Of a stretch of 64,000 nt of DNA, positions 31,488-42,080 are shown in pieces; the first letter of the stretch is position 1; each line of letters starts with the position of its first letter. Both the position numbers and the translations under genes were made by a program. The notes beneath the pieces are model-generated. The model was given only the letters and a program-made list of their open reading frames with translations, did not search any database and was not told where the DNA came from. The stretch lies in assembly GCA_963576475.1 (NCBI GenBank), contig OY754972.1, positions 16,172,506-16,236,505 of the forward strand. The letters are read 5' to 3'. The stretch is from Molanna angustata. Lineage: Eukaryota > Arthropoda > Insecta > Trichoptera > Molannidae.

Positions 31488-34344
31488 CTAGGATTGCTCC
31501 TGCGAATATATTATAATATCTTTACTCAATTGCTTAAATTTTGCATATTTTAAATTAAAAATGTCCAAGTCAGTCAAAAGTCTATTGTAGTCATCACAAA
31601 TTCTACGGATTATTTCATTCTTGCCAAGGTTTGTACGAAATGGTGAAATTGCAAATACATTATGTTGTCTACTATTAAACGATTGTACTCTAAAATTAAT
31701 TAATTCAAGTAAGTCAGGACAGTCAATTAAATTATGTAAGATTTTGTACAGAAATAAAATTCCACTGAGAGTTCTACGATCACTTAAAGAACCAATTTTA
31801 TAATGCATAGCGGCTATGTTGTAATTTAAAAACCTATTATATGTTCTATAATTTAAGAACTTTAAAAACTTGTTCTGAATCCGTTCTATACGAAGAATAT
31901 GAATATTATAAGATGGACTCCATATTATTGATCCAAATTCTAATATACTTCGTACAAAAGCTGTATATAGAACTTTAAGAACACATTCGTCTCTGAACGG
32001 TTTAGAAACTCTAATAATAAAACCTAACATTTTATACGCTTTTGCTGTAATGTAATTAATGTGACTAACGTAGTTCAGCTTACTATCCAGCAAGACACCC
32101 AAATCCCGGACTTCATTCACGTTTCCTATAGGTAACATGTTAATTTTGTAAGTAAAATTAATTTTTCGTAATTTACGAGTGAAGGATATATGAGCACATT
32201 TATCAGCATTAAGGAAGAGTTGGTTAAGATTGCAATAATTTACTAAATTGTTTATGTCCTGCTGAAGGTCACGACAATCCTGAATACATTTAATTTTTTT
32301 GAAAAGTTTCGCGTCATCGGCATAAATAATTATTTTAGATTTTTTCACTTGGTAACCAATATCGTTTATGTACAACAAAAAGAAAAGGGGACCCAAGTGT
32401 GAACCTTGCTGAATTCCTGATGGAATGAATAGCCACTTAGAGGAAAATCCATTAATTGCAACAGCTTGCGAGCGATTACTGACATACGAGGTAATCCATC
32501 TGTACAGGTCACCTTGAATACCCAAAAGCCAGAGCTTGCGAAGAAGAATACGGTGATTAATTTTATCAAACGCTTTAGAAAAGTCAGTGTATATAGCATC
32601 AACCTGTCCTCCTGCGTCGATTTCGTTTGATATATAGCTGGTAAATAAGGATAAATTGGATTCAATAGAACGACCTTTAAGAAAACCATGTTGTCCAGGA
32701 CTGATTAAGGGATGAAGAATAGGATAAATTTGATCGTAAATGATTTTTTCTAGAATTTTGGCAAAAATACACAATTTGGAAATAGGGCGATAGTTACGTA
32801 CATTACTTTTATTACCACTTTTAAATACGGGGGTGATGAAAGCCCTCTTCCAAATACTTGGAACCATACCGTCCTTTAATGATAAAATATACAGATGGGT
32901 TACTGGAATAGCTAGAGAAGATGAACACATATTAATAAAATAAGAAGGAATGTCATCAGGACCGCATCCTTTATTTGGATTGATATTACTCAAATAACGA
33001 TTGGTGGTTGCGAAATCAATCGAGATGCTGCTAATTAAGATAGAAGTTTCTTCTATATCATTTGACATTAAATTACAAGGGTTGTTAATTGGCATATCAT
33101 CTACAAAAACCGATTGGAAGTAAGTAGAGAATATATTACATATTTCTTGACTATTGGATGCTTCAACAGAGTCGAGAAACACAGTTTTAGGTATCGAACA
33201 TGCTCCTTTTTTGGATTTAATATAGGAAAATAAATATTTACTATTACTTTTAAGAATATTTTCTGTATGGATTATATAGTCTTTAAAGCAACCCTTAGCA
33301 ATTCTTTTTTGTCTGATAATCTAAAGGATTATTAAACTTCTTCCATTTCTTAAAATATCTGTATTTTTCCTTTGTAATATAAATTAATGCCGTGGTATAC
33401 CATGAAGGATATTTCCTATGACCGATAACTTTAGTTGGAATATATTTGGCAACGATTTCATTCAATATAGTATAGAAACGGTTTGTTGCATCCTCTATAT
33501 TAAGATGATGAAATTCACTTTCCCAATTGATTGAGGATATGCTATTATTAATGATATTGTAATCAGCTGCTCTATATTGCTTAACACTTCTATTCAATAC
33601 TGGTAAATATTCAAGACGGTCAAGAGACAGGAGTATTGTAAGCGATTTATGATGAGTATCTTCAGGAACGAAAGGGCAATCAGAAGAGGCAACAGATATT
33701 CCATTATAATTACTCATTACGAGATCAAGTATTCTGTCATTAATATTTTTTTCACCATTAAATTGCTTAAAATTTGAAAAAGAGAGAAAATCAATCAATG
33801 ATGTGGATAAAGGACCGGTGTAGCTCATGGGAAAGAGATAGTTAACATCATCAGCTCTCTGCCAAGTTATATTTGGGATGTTATAGTCCCCAAGTAGAAT
33901 AAATATTTCATCGTTCATCTCAATCTATTCAGAAGATTTGTCAAGATGATGGTTGAGAATTTCAAGTTGGGAAACATTTTGAGGAATATAACAGCAACAA
34001 ATGTTAATAATTTTATTAATGCTTCGTGACTTAATAGTGATCCAAATACTCTCCTCATCGCAAGACCACGAAGCCTGTTCACAAGCGTCAAATTCAGATT
34101 TTAAGGCTATCAAAACACCACCTCCAAACAGTCTACGTTCACCATTTACAAGTACGTGTTTCCTATCCTTTCTAAATATTTGATATCTGTTATCAAAATA
34201 TTCACTGCTAAAATTAACATCTGTAAGCCAAGATTCTGTAATACATATTATGTCAAAGTCATTGAGAAGAACATTATTAAAGAAAACGTCACTTTTACCT
34301 CGAATACTGCGTGCGTTTTGATAATATATAGTTAAGTTGTTCAT
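31488..34344 (-). pseudogene. LINE ORF2: endonuclease + RT, one stop and one frameshift
   Basis: The likely start is the ATG at 34344-34342, before NLTIYYQNARSIRGKSD, the usual endonuclease N-terminus; then ICITESWLTD, GGGVLIALKS and CCCYIP. A TAG (33927-33925) interrupts the frame, which resumes with ILLGDYNIPNITW and DTHHKSL. Near 33304 a 1-nt shift in an A-run leads into IAKGCFKDYIIH and the RT: NYRPISKLCIFAK, GFLKGRSIESNL, FSKAFDKINHRILL, GIQQGSHLGP and YADDAKLF, DLGVLLDSKLNY, RSILEFGSIIWSP. The motif-B loop has IQQG rather than the usual VPQG. Only two lesions separate it from an open ORF2. Confidence 0.88.
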
Positions 34345-34499
34345 GTTTTTAAAATTGCTACCTATGTTTTCGCCAGCTATAAAATAAATATATTTTAAAT
34401 ACGTACATAATCTCCCAGCAAAGAATGAAAAAGGCAAAGATATTGAAAGGTAGATAGCAGTGACAATAAGAAGCAAACAATAATAAAAAATGAACAAAG

Positions 34500-35095
34500 T
34501 GAATGAAAAGCAAAAGCAATCCTAAAATCAAAAAGGGGCAAGGCAACAATGGAAGTAATTCAAGGTTGGGATACAAAGAAAGGAAAATAGTTCCAAACAT
34601 TGAAAATATAGAAGACAAAAAACAGTACAGAATGAAACCACAAGGAGAATAGTTCAAACAAATAGACGAACAATTGAGAACAAAGTTATTGACAACAGAC
34701 GAGTTCGAAAGATCCTTGTAGCTGACCCATAGGTCCTCAGCTTGCATTTGCCACTTAGGTCTCCAAAAAATAGAATGTGATGTCCCAGCAACGGCGATCA
34801 CCCAACGACTTTTGGATGATGACAAGCAGTCCCTTCTAATGATATTGCATCTTTCATCGAAGAGTTCCTCGTTGTAGATTAAATTATTCAGCCATGTCTC
34901 AGTCAAGAAGGTGATAACGAAGAGTTCCTCATTGTAGATTAAATTATTCAGCCGTTTCTCGGTCAGGAAGATAATATCGAAGTCGTTGAATAGCAGCTCC
35001 ATATACATAAAGTGCTTGAGTCCTGGTCCTGAGTCGGCGAACATTTTGATAACATAAATATAAAGATGCCTAGGATACAAGGAGTTGGATATAAG
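34500..35095 (-). pseudogene. Second, degenerate endonuclease N-terminal piece between ORF1 and ORF2
   Basis: Minus strand from about 35010 reads LLFNDFDIIFLTEK and later LTETWLNNLIYNEELF, the same block as LLNDFDIICITESWLTD in ORF2 but clearly diverged. It contains an exact-period 60-bp duplication (34861-34980). After about 34690 it decays into AT-rich sequence. It may come from a template switch with a related LINE or from an earlier insertion. Confidence 0.6.
34861..34980 (-). repeat. 60-bp tandem duplication inside the endonuclease-like piece
   Basis: agagttcctc(g/a)ttgtagatt starts at 34861 and again at 34921. The copies match at most positions. Sixty bp equals 20 codons, so the duplication kept the frame (LTETWLNN.. 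and LTEKRLNN..). Confidence 0.9.
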
Positions 35096-36061
35096 TCATA
35101 GTTTAGAAAGGGCGTCATGGTTGAATATAACAATAGTTGGTGAATTTTCATTTTTTCTTACCAATATTCTTCCATGTTTAACCCATATGAACTTATACCC
35201 CTTTGCTTTGGCAGCAACTCTGGTTGCAGCTTGTAAGTCCTTATTTGAGGGGGATAGGTGTTCGCATACGTATACAGGCCGATTTGTTTGCAGACCGATG
35301 TGCCCAGAATTCAATTTATTGGAAGGATTCTTTTTGTTAAAAGTTCTCACTGCCATCAGCATATCATCGCGGACGCGGTCGCTCGAAAATTGCACAACAA
35401 TGTTTCTTGGGCGCTCATCTGATTTATTACGACTCTGTACTCTGTGACATGCATTTATTTGGTCATTTTTTAAGTTATAAGACACTGCAGAGCATATTTT
35501 GGCCACAACATCGGTGACGACTTCATTCCTCGATTCAGGAACCATTTGAATTTCAATATTGCGCGCCCGGTTACGTTGATCATAGTCCGCCATTTTAGCT
35601 TCCATATTTTTTATTTTTTATTTCAGAAGATTATTTTCTTCCGAAAGTTTATCTATTTTCTTGACACTATCGCAATTTGACACATTAATCCTGTCAAATT
35701 CGGAAGATAAAAATTCAACGGAGTCAGTTAAATCCTTTACCTTACCCAGAAGCTGCTCTCTCATCTGGTTCATCTCCTTTCTGAGTCCAATAGAAATTTC
35801 ATCAAATTTATTATCTAAGTAGATCTTAAGCTTCTCAAAAAGAATATCATCCTGAGCCTCTGGTTTAGGTGCTGAATGCTTGCAGGTGTCACATTTCCAT
35901 TTATTTTTGTTCACTTTCAGCATAGATTTAAAATTTGCTTCCGTTAGACCGGCGCATACGAAATGAAATTTACTAGAGCACTTACTGCACACAATTGCAT
36001 CATTGAGAGTTATCGTGTTATTGCACTGGACACACTCCATAGTATCTAAAATAGCAGTCAA
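35096..36061 (-). pseudogene. LINE ORF1: PHD finger, coiled coil, RRM/CTD-like domain, one in-frame stop
   Basis: Starts at ATG 36061. Residues 8-60 form a C4HC3 PHD-type finger: CVQC, CSKC, HFVC and CDTC. A heptad-rich helix follows (KIYLDNKFDEI to LSEENNLLK). TAA at 35620-35618 interrupts it, and the same frame continues KIKNMEAKMADYDQRNRARN, so the coiled coil is continuous across the stop. The rest (NIEIQMVPE, ACHRV, RPRNIVVQF, VYVCEHLSPSNK, FIWVKHGRILVRK) resembles L1-ORF1p-type RNA-binding domains. ORF1 proteins coat LINE RNA and aid target-primed copying. One nonsense change is the only lesion seen. Confidence 0.85.
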
Positions 36062-36189
36062 GTTCGATATTCAAAACAAAACGAGAGATGGTCACCCCAA
36101 AGATTTAATGATCACTGGTAGGTATATTTCTATGTAGTTTTTTCCAAAGTATATAAATAATATGTAGTAGCATAAATGATCATCACTGA

Positions 36190-36312
36190 TTAATTAAAAA
36201 AAATAATAATAATAATAATTAAATCAGTTCCCGAAGCAGGGCTCGAACTCGTTTATTCCAAACCAACTACAAAAAGAAACGATGTTATGTCCACTCGGCC
36301 ACGCAGTCGGTA
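36190..36312 (-). repeat. tRNA-like SINE insertion in the LINE 5' UTR
   Basis: Minus strand starts ccgactgcgtggccgagtgg (A box gtggccgagtgg as in Ser/Leu tRNAs), then 40 bp later gagttcgagccctgcttcgg (B box), then an (ATT)n/A-rich tail at 36196-36224 (plus). Acceptor ends pair poorly and an anticodon arm is not clear, so it is a SINE-like head, not a tRNA gene. Confidence 0.5.
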
Positions 36313-36852
36313 CCGGTAGCCGAGGTATAATCCAATACAATTATTCACAAATGAAAGTCTAGTTGGCAAATGTATGTGCTACCCACTTATGAAGAAAATA
36401 ATACTTATTTGGCTAAAACATTATTAAGTATGTAGAACAAATTAATATATTTCAACCAAAAATTGCGAGCGAAGCATACCGTTGAATGTTAAAAAAATTA
36501 GAACAGTAGATACACCACAGTTAGTTTAACCAACACACAGCTTTTTACCGCGCAACACACACTTTTTACATAAAAAAATATACTTTTTCGCGAGCAAAAA
36601 AAGTTGCGTCTGATCTATAGGTATACAATGTTATAATGATAATATGTACATTACAACGATTCAAAAAAATTCTGAGAGCCAAATCTGTTTTTTAATTTAG
36701 TAAACCTTTATTATAATTTTAGACCTTCATTAAATTACGGGTACACTGAATAAAACTTGATTTCACACATAATAAAGATTTCTTCGTTATTAAGCAATAA
36801 TATGAAAGAAAAGTATCCATAAATTTAAATCATGACAATGAATGACAAACAC

Positions 36853-37134
36853 TTAATGCGAACAATGTCCTTGCATCTCCTGGGAAAGTTTCAGTAAGTC
36901 AGGTTTGTATGTTTTTGTTTTTAATTTTAGGCATGATTCCAGGTTCTCATCAATAAGACGACTTCTCAGTTTACTTTTGATAAAGTTCGTGCTTGAAAAA
37001 GATTGTTCGCATGAATATGTAGAACCAAAAAGGGAAAGAACAGCAAACGCGAGTTTTTTCAGCTGATCGTAAGAGTCAGGAATACTATTCCAGACGTTGA
37101 AAATGATCATGTCTTCCTTCTCCAGGACTTTCAA
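36853..37134 (-). pseudogene. hAT transposase C-terminal (dimerisation) fragment
   Basis: The minus-strand frame includes FGSTYSCEQSFSSTNFIKSK then LRSRLIDENLESCLKLK, the hATC signature (C/E-Q-FS..N.IKSK.R..L.D..L...L) seen in GTF2IRD2/ZBED5-like hAT transposases. The BED finger and catalytic region are gone, so it cannot act alone. It lies between the LINE and the right hAT end. Confidence 0.85.
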
Positions 37135-37367
37135 AGCAGACCACTTATGTTGTTAACTAAGATCACATTATTTGTTCTTCTCCAATATTTCCAAAATCAA
37201 TACAAAGACGTTGAAATTTGATATTGTCGCTCCAAAGTGTACATGTGTGGGGGTCTATTCCCTCGGCGTGATGCGCCTGCCCGAGTCCGTGGATATTTGT
37301 GCCAGAGCTGCACTCAAGGAGCCAAAGAGCCGCATGCGGCTCTGGAGCCGCACTTTGCCGACCCCTG

Positions 37368-37375
37368 CGATAACA
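37368..37375. repeat. 8-bp target site duplication of the hAT, right
   Basis: cgataaca, identical to 31243-31250. Confidence 0.85.
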
Positions 37376-38065
37376 GACTAGTGTATTTATATGCATATTT
37401 CGATTGGTTATTTTTATTTTATGTAAACGAGAATCTCGTGAAGTCATATTCGCTTTTAGTTAAACAGAGGTATACTGTTATTGTATTCGCTTTTTCACAC
37501 AGCTATACATAACTTAATATAAGTTCGTCTCTTTCACAGTCATTAATTACTTATGTGATTGCTCTAGAGTAAAAGAGAAAATATGTCTGCAGTGTGTGTC
37601 GATTATTGTATAATCTCTTTCTCACTTAACGTATTCTGTCATGTGTGCTCTTTCTTGGTGACTGTCAGAATTCGTTTCCATTTTTATAGTGCGTTTTGTT
37701 CGCATATAACGTGTCTATATATAAAATGTCATTTGGAAATGCTGCTTTTGACTTCTTATATTCAATGAGATATTGGGCTGAATCAAACAATGGTTTTAAG
37801 CCCTGCTCAATCAGCCCTCAGGATGTTTAATGACAATGCAGCTTAATCATGAAGCTGGCTGTGAAAAAATACCAGTAAATAGACCTAGTTGGTCTGTTCT
37901 ATCTCTTGGGTGGTCTATCGGGTAGGCGGCGTCCAGGAAGAATTTCATTTGCTGCTGATTAAGTTACAATTACTTATGTTGCTATTCTTATTTATTATAT
38001 TTGTTTAAAAAAATATTATTGTACGTTGCCCATTTTTTCAAATAAATTAAAAAAAAAAAAAAAGT
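37376..38065. other. No gene recognised; A-run at 38049-38063
   Basis: AT-rich. 37780-38063 is more balanced and ends in a 15-bp A-run after aataaatt, which could be the 3' end of a plus-strand retroposon, but no coding piece can be read. Confidence 0.3.
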
Positions 38066-38067
38066 CT

Positions 38068-38195
38068 ATCATTGTCCCTCCAATGCCTTCTTCTGGATCT
38101 ACTCCATCGAACGATGTCCTGTATTCCACATGTTTTCCTTATTTGAACATTGCGAACACGATTTCGGAGAGTTTTACCAGTGATTGACCTTAGGA
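38068..38195 (-). pseudogene. RTE-like LINE fragment (RNRVRN block)
   Basis: Minus strand reads TGKTLRNRVRNVQIRKTCGI and then QDIVRWSRSRRRHWRD, matching the RDRIRNTEIRKK...DIVRWGRQRRRYW block at 50121-50402. Short and truncated at both ends. Confidence 0.6.
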
Positions 38196-39159
38196 TCTTC
38201 ATCAGATGAATATTCAGATGAAAAAAAAATGGAATGACTTTCCGAGCAACCTATTACATGTCCCCACCTTCCTGCATATTGCCCATTTTTTTTCATCTCG
38301 TGTACTTGAAAATGTAAATATGTAAACAACTATCATGAGGAAAATTCTTGTGTATTTATTGAATTTATTATTGACGGTCATCTTAGCATAGTCGGTATTT
38401 ATGATTTGTCATTGGTTTCTTCACCACAATTTTGTACTTATTTGCGATTTTGAATTCCGTGTAACTTATATAAATATATTTTTATAGCACATTATCGAAC
38501 GAACTCGAACTCTACGGACCGACATACCTGCAATATTATTATTTATACGGCTACACGTGTAATTTTATATTTTTGTTGTTTATAGTGCGAATGAATATAT
38601 TATGTTATATGTATGTATTATTAATTATCTAGAGTTATTTTTAGTCATCGGGTCATAAAACTCGACATTAAAAATGTAAACAAAATTCTTTTTATGCTCG
38701 TAACGAACTCCACGAAATATATTCCGATTATTATTTTATGCTCAATAAACGGCGTTTTGAACTCAAATAAAAGCGCCCAAAATTATTCTAAGTGTGCTTC
38801 AAAATTTTAAGATATAGGCGTTTTTTTTCTTTCGAAGTAAACCAACAGTAGCCAAATTTCTTAATTTCATGGTTTTATCTAACTTACATATATTTCGTTT
38901 TTTTTTTTTGCATCCCGAGCATAAAACAGTTTAGTGAGAGCTACAATTGGTAAAAACTATTTACATTAGTAGGTATTTATTTATTGGATTCAACAGCTTT
39001 GCCTAATTTATAATAACACATTTCAATATTTTCCATGCCAATAAATGCATCCATCATTTCACAATAAATATAGGCACTAGATTAGTTTTATTATTTTATA
39101 TGTAATATTACCAATCTAAATATGGGCAGGGAGTCGAAAGTATGGAGGATGGGAAGAAT
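38196..39159. other. No gene recognised
   Basis: AT-rich; nothing supported. Confidence 0.4.
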
Positions 39160-39642
39160 TTAAGGGGACATATAAACCTAAACACCCCAATTTCAAATCA
39201 AATTCCTAAAATATGTTAAACAGTGTGTTTCTAGAAAAAATACTATAAGTGTTTTCAACATTTCTCTAGTGAATGTTCGTTACACAATTTTAAAATTCAA
39301 GATAAATTCCACTTAAAATAATATTGAAAATATCCTCTTTTACAACATTTTTTTTTAAATTACTCCAAAACTATGTGTTGTAGAGAAATAAATCTTGTAT
39401 ATGCTAAAAGAGTGCATAAAATCCAAGTGAACGACCGATAAAGTTTTTTCATTTCATATCAGGTTTGTTCTTAAATTGTAAAAAATCAACAAATTTTGGG
39501 TTTCCGATAATTTAAATCACGTAAAAACCTTTTTTAATGCACGCGATAGTTACCCTTACTAACGCGTAACTTCATAGTGTATTAGGCGGTTTTAATATAT
39601 CATGTTTTTAGTGACTAGATTTAGCTTTATATGTCCTCTTAA
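39160..39642. mobile_element. TTAA-flanked MITE (piggyBac-like ends)
   Basis: TTAA at 39160-39163 and 39639-39642 bracket inverted ends ggggacatataaa and tttatatgtcctc (12 of 13 positions pair). TTAA target duplications are the hallmark of piggyBac-type elements. The 475-bp interior has no transposase. The ends are short, so chance is possible but unlikely. Confidence 0.6.
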
Positions 39643-41371
39643 CCATCAAATAAAGTACTTACTTAGTTTTTAAAGAAAATAATGCTTCTCTACCACTGAA
39701 TAAATAAAATTAAATGTTCTTTTTGTAGTTAAAATTTATGTTTTTTCTAACCATGAAGACTTATATTTTTATGCATCATCTCTTTTGTAGTCGTTTCTGA
39801 ATGCATTTGAAGGCTTATTAAATTCAATTAAATGTGATTATTTAATTTGTCTCATTTTATCGCTAGTTTTGACTAACAATTCTATATTTTCTGCCAATGC
39901 GTTCATAATTTTAAGTCAATTCAAGTCTGGCCGTTGGTAAAATAAAAGAAGCGCGAGTATCAACAATATTATAGCATTGTAAAACTGGATTGAAACGAGA
40001 TATGATATTGAATGAACTTGGAATAAAATGGATAGAAACCATGGAAACAAAACCCTCAAAGCAATTGCAGGATAAGCAACACACGGGGTAAGAAAACCAT
40101 TCGTTTCCGTGATTAAAATGTAGGAATAGCCTCGTCCATCTCGGATGAAAAATAAAACACTACAAGTATGTCTGAAAGGCGACGTCACAGGAAAACTAGC
40201 AACTTTCAAAATACATATTTCAATTAAATACATATAAGATGGAACCAGAAATTGTACCTACGTATTTTACAACCTTGAACTAAGAAGTATTTGCCACGTT
40301 GTTTTTCAAACATTCATCATATAAAGATTTACCTACTACACTAACTGCAACCCAAAATCGACAATAAAATGCAAACCATTTAATATGTCTTTTTAAATTA
40401 CATATCTAACTAGTGGAGAAATTATCATTATCCACTACCCACTCATTTCTTTATAATCTCTTCAACTACACCTACTCATCCAATTAATTTCAACCATAGA
40501 AACATTTATTTGTTTAAAAATTTTCTAACATTTTTTCTCTCAGTTGGCCTGCATTACAATATATCAACTGTGAAGAGCTAGATGTCACTTTAATTCACGA
40601 TATTTAATTTTAAATCCGAGGGAACTTGTTGATTGAGTTTTCGTTTAATTATTTATATCTGGTTTAGTAATAAATTATCGGCATATACTCATCACTCATG
40701 GGAATAGAAAACATTTGGTTCTGAAATAAGGTTTACCATCTATAACCATTTCTATTTTTACTATTACTATTCTGAGAATCATTTTATTCCCTACCGACTG
40801 CCTGTTTGTAACACTTGTAGATTTTTTACTTCCCATGAAAACATCCATTCGTCAGACTTTTGAAAAAATGAATCGTTTATAAAATCAAGTAGGTACTTGC
40901 CTATTGTCTTACCATGATGGAAGGCAATCAACACAATTTGGTGTTTCATCACTGCTGTTGAGGAGATATCCTGTAAGCGGGAGACCACAATAGGTTATAA
41001 AGAATAGCTGTGCTATTGCATACAATGTCCCTCTACTAGTTTTATAGTAAGTAATGTTAATATTTATTGAATAAAATTTAGGGTTGATCGGTAATATAGG
41101 GACCTCCTACTGAACCTTATCCTTTAAAAGATTATCTGAGTTGTTAAATATTGGAGACGCAATAATTAATTAAAATCGTTATAAATTACACATCGAATAC
41201 CAAATAAAAATTATCCAAGAAAAGTATTGTTTATTTGTATTGTTTACCATTTTCATTTGATTATATTTTAAGATAAATTAGTAGAACTGAAAACTTTGGT
41301 TTTATTTTACCATTCCAAATTTATTTATTATTTGAAATGGAGTTCTACCAAGAATTGTCCGTAGAAAAGTT

Positions 41372-41403
<32 letters not shown>

Positions 41404-41935
41404 GATATGTAAATAAAACAACATCGAGTGTGTATATAAGTAATCTAGACAAAGCTATTCTTTGCGTAATAATATATTTGTTGTAAAAATAGTGTGCAAG
41501 TTATAAATAATGACGTGTTAGCTTGGCGTTATGGCGACGATCGTTGAGAATTTCTTGTTTGCCTCTCTTGGTACAGCGGAGCGGCACAGGTTACTGCTGG
41601 ATGCTGATCCCGATGGATCACATTCTTGGAATACCATTGACCAGACATCAGCTTGGCAAATAACTCCTTGGTACACACAACATTGCAGCTCCATATACCT
41701 ACCTACCTACCTAACTAATACATTTTCCTGTTTTCCTGTTACCTTGTGTTTGTTGGTCGCTGCTGGACACTAAACATTATGCTCGCTCTCTTGGATAGGG
41801 CTACCATAATCGAAAATGACACATTTCATTTCACATTTACTAAATAATTCAACAAGTCAATATTATAAATATTCGTCACCTTATCTACTATATCTCACAA
41901 TTTTACCTAATGTACTTTATAAGTACCTACTTAAA
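39643..41935. other. No gene recognised; 26-bp A-run near 41371
   Basis: AT-rich DNA with a long A-run at 41371-41396. 41530-41680 is GC-balanced and repeat-like but has no second copy here. A 105-codon ATG ORF on minus (40233-39916) lacks any motif and is not supported. Confidence 0.35.
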
Positions 41936-42080
41936 TGCTTTTTCCGGTGCCACATGTCAGGTCCCCACAACGTCGGCTATGACTTCATCCAACGTCTCTA
42001 TGGCCCTGGCCAGCTCGAAGAGTTGCTCTACCATTCAAATAATGATTCATTCTCGGATGTTCCTCAGCCACATTTATATA
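41936..42080 (-). mobile_element. RTE-like LINE 3' end (ADV.GT family)
   Basis: Minus strand reads ELARAIETLDEVIADVVGT then a stop, parallel to FARVIADVGGS then a stop at 49935-50110. Plus-strand words ccggtgcca-atgtcagg and gacgtcggctat- are shared. Confidence 0.55.

Larger units (their letters stand above)
31287..36674 (-). mobile_element. Nearly full-length CR1/jockey-group LINE nested in the hAT
   Basis: Minus-strand order: 5' UTR (36674-36062), ORF1 (36061-35096), a region holding a second degenerate endonuclease piece (35095-34500), ORF2 (34344-31488), 3' UTR, and an A-rich tail (31288-31312). The 10-mer agagccaaat occurs at 31277-31286 and 36675-36684 and fits a target duplication. 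However, gagcc-type words are also hAT subterminal repeats, so the 5' boundary is less certain than the tail. Confidence 0.75.
31251..37367 (-). mobile_element. hAT transposon with nested LINE, perfect 8-bp target duplication
   Basis: Left end cagtggtcggcaaa (31251) and right end tttgccgacccctg (to 37367) are inverted and fit the CAGGGGTCGGCAAA-type termini of hAT elements. Direct repeats cgataaca flank them at 31243-31250 and 37368-37375. Inside remain a hAT transposase C-terminus (36853-37134, minus) and gagcc-rich subterminal repeats (37310-37350). Most of the length is a LINE (about 31287-36674). Without it the hAT is about 720 bp, hence deleted and non-autonomous. Confidence 0.85.

Noticed and set aside
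34500..34690. Membrane-protein-like hydrophobic stretch upstream of ORF2
   Set aside because: T-rich non-coding spacer of the LINE; hydrophobicity follows from base composition.
39916..40233. 105-codon ATG ORF on minus
   Set aside because: Hydrophobic, no motif, AT-rich context; could be real but nothing supports it beyond length.
41371..41396. 26-bp A-run as a processed-pseudogene tail
   Set aside because: No gene-like sequence precedes it and no target duplication was seen.
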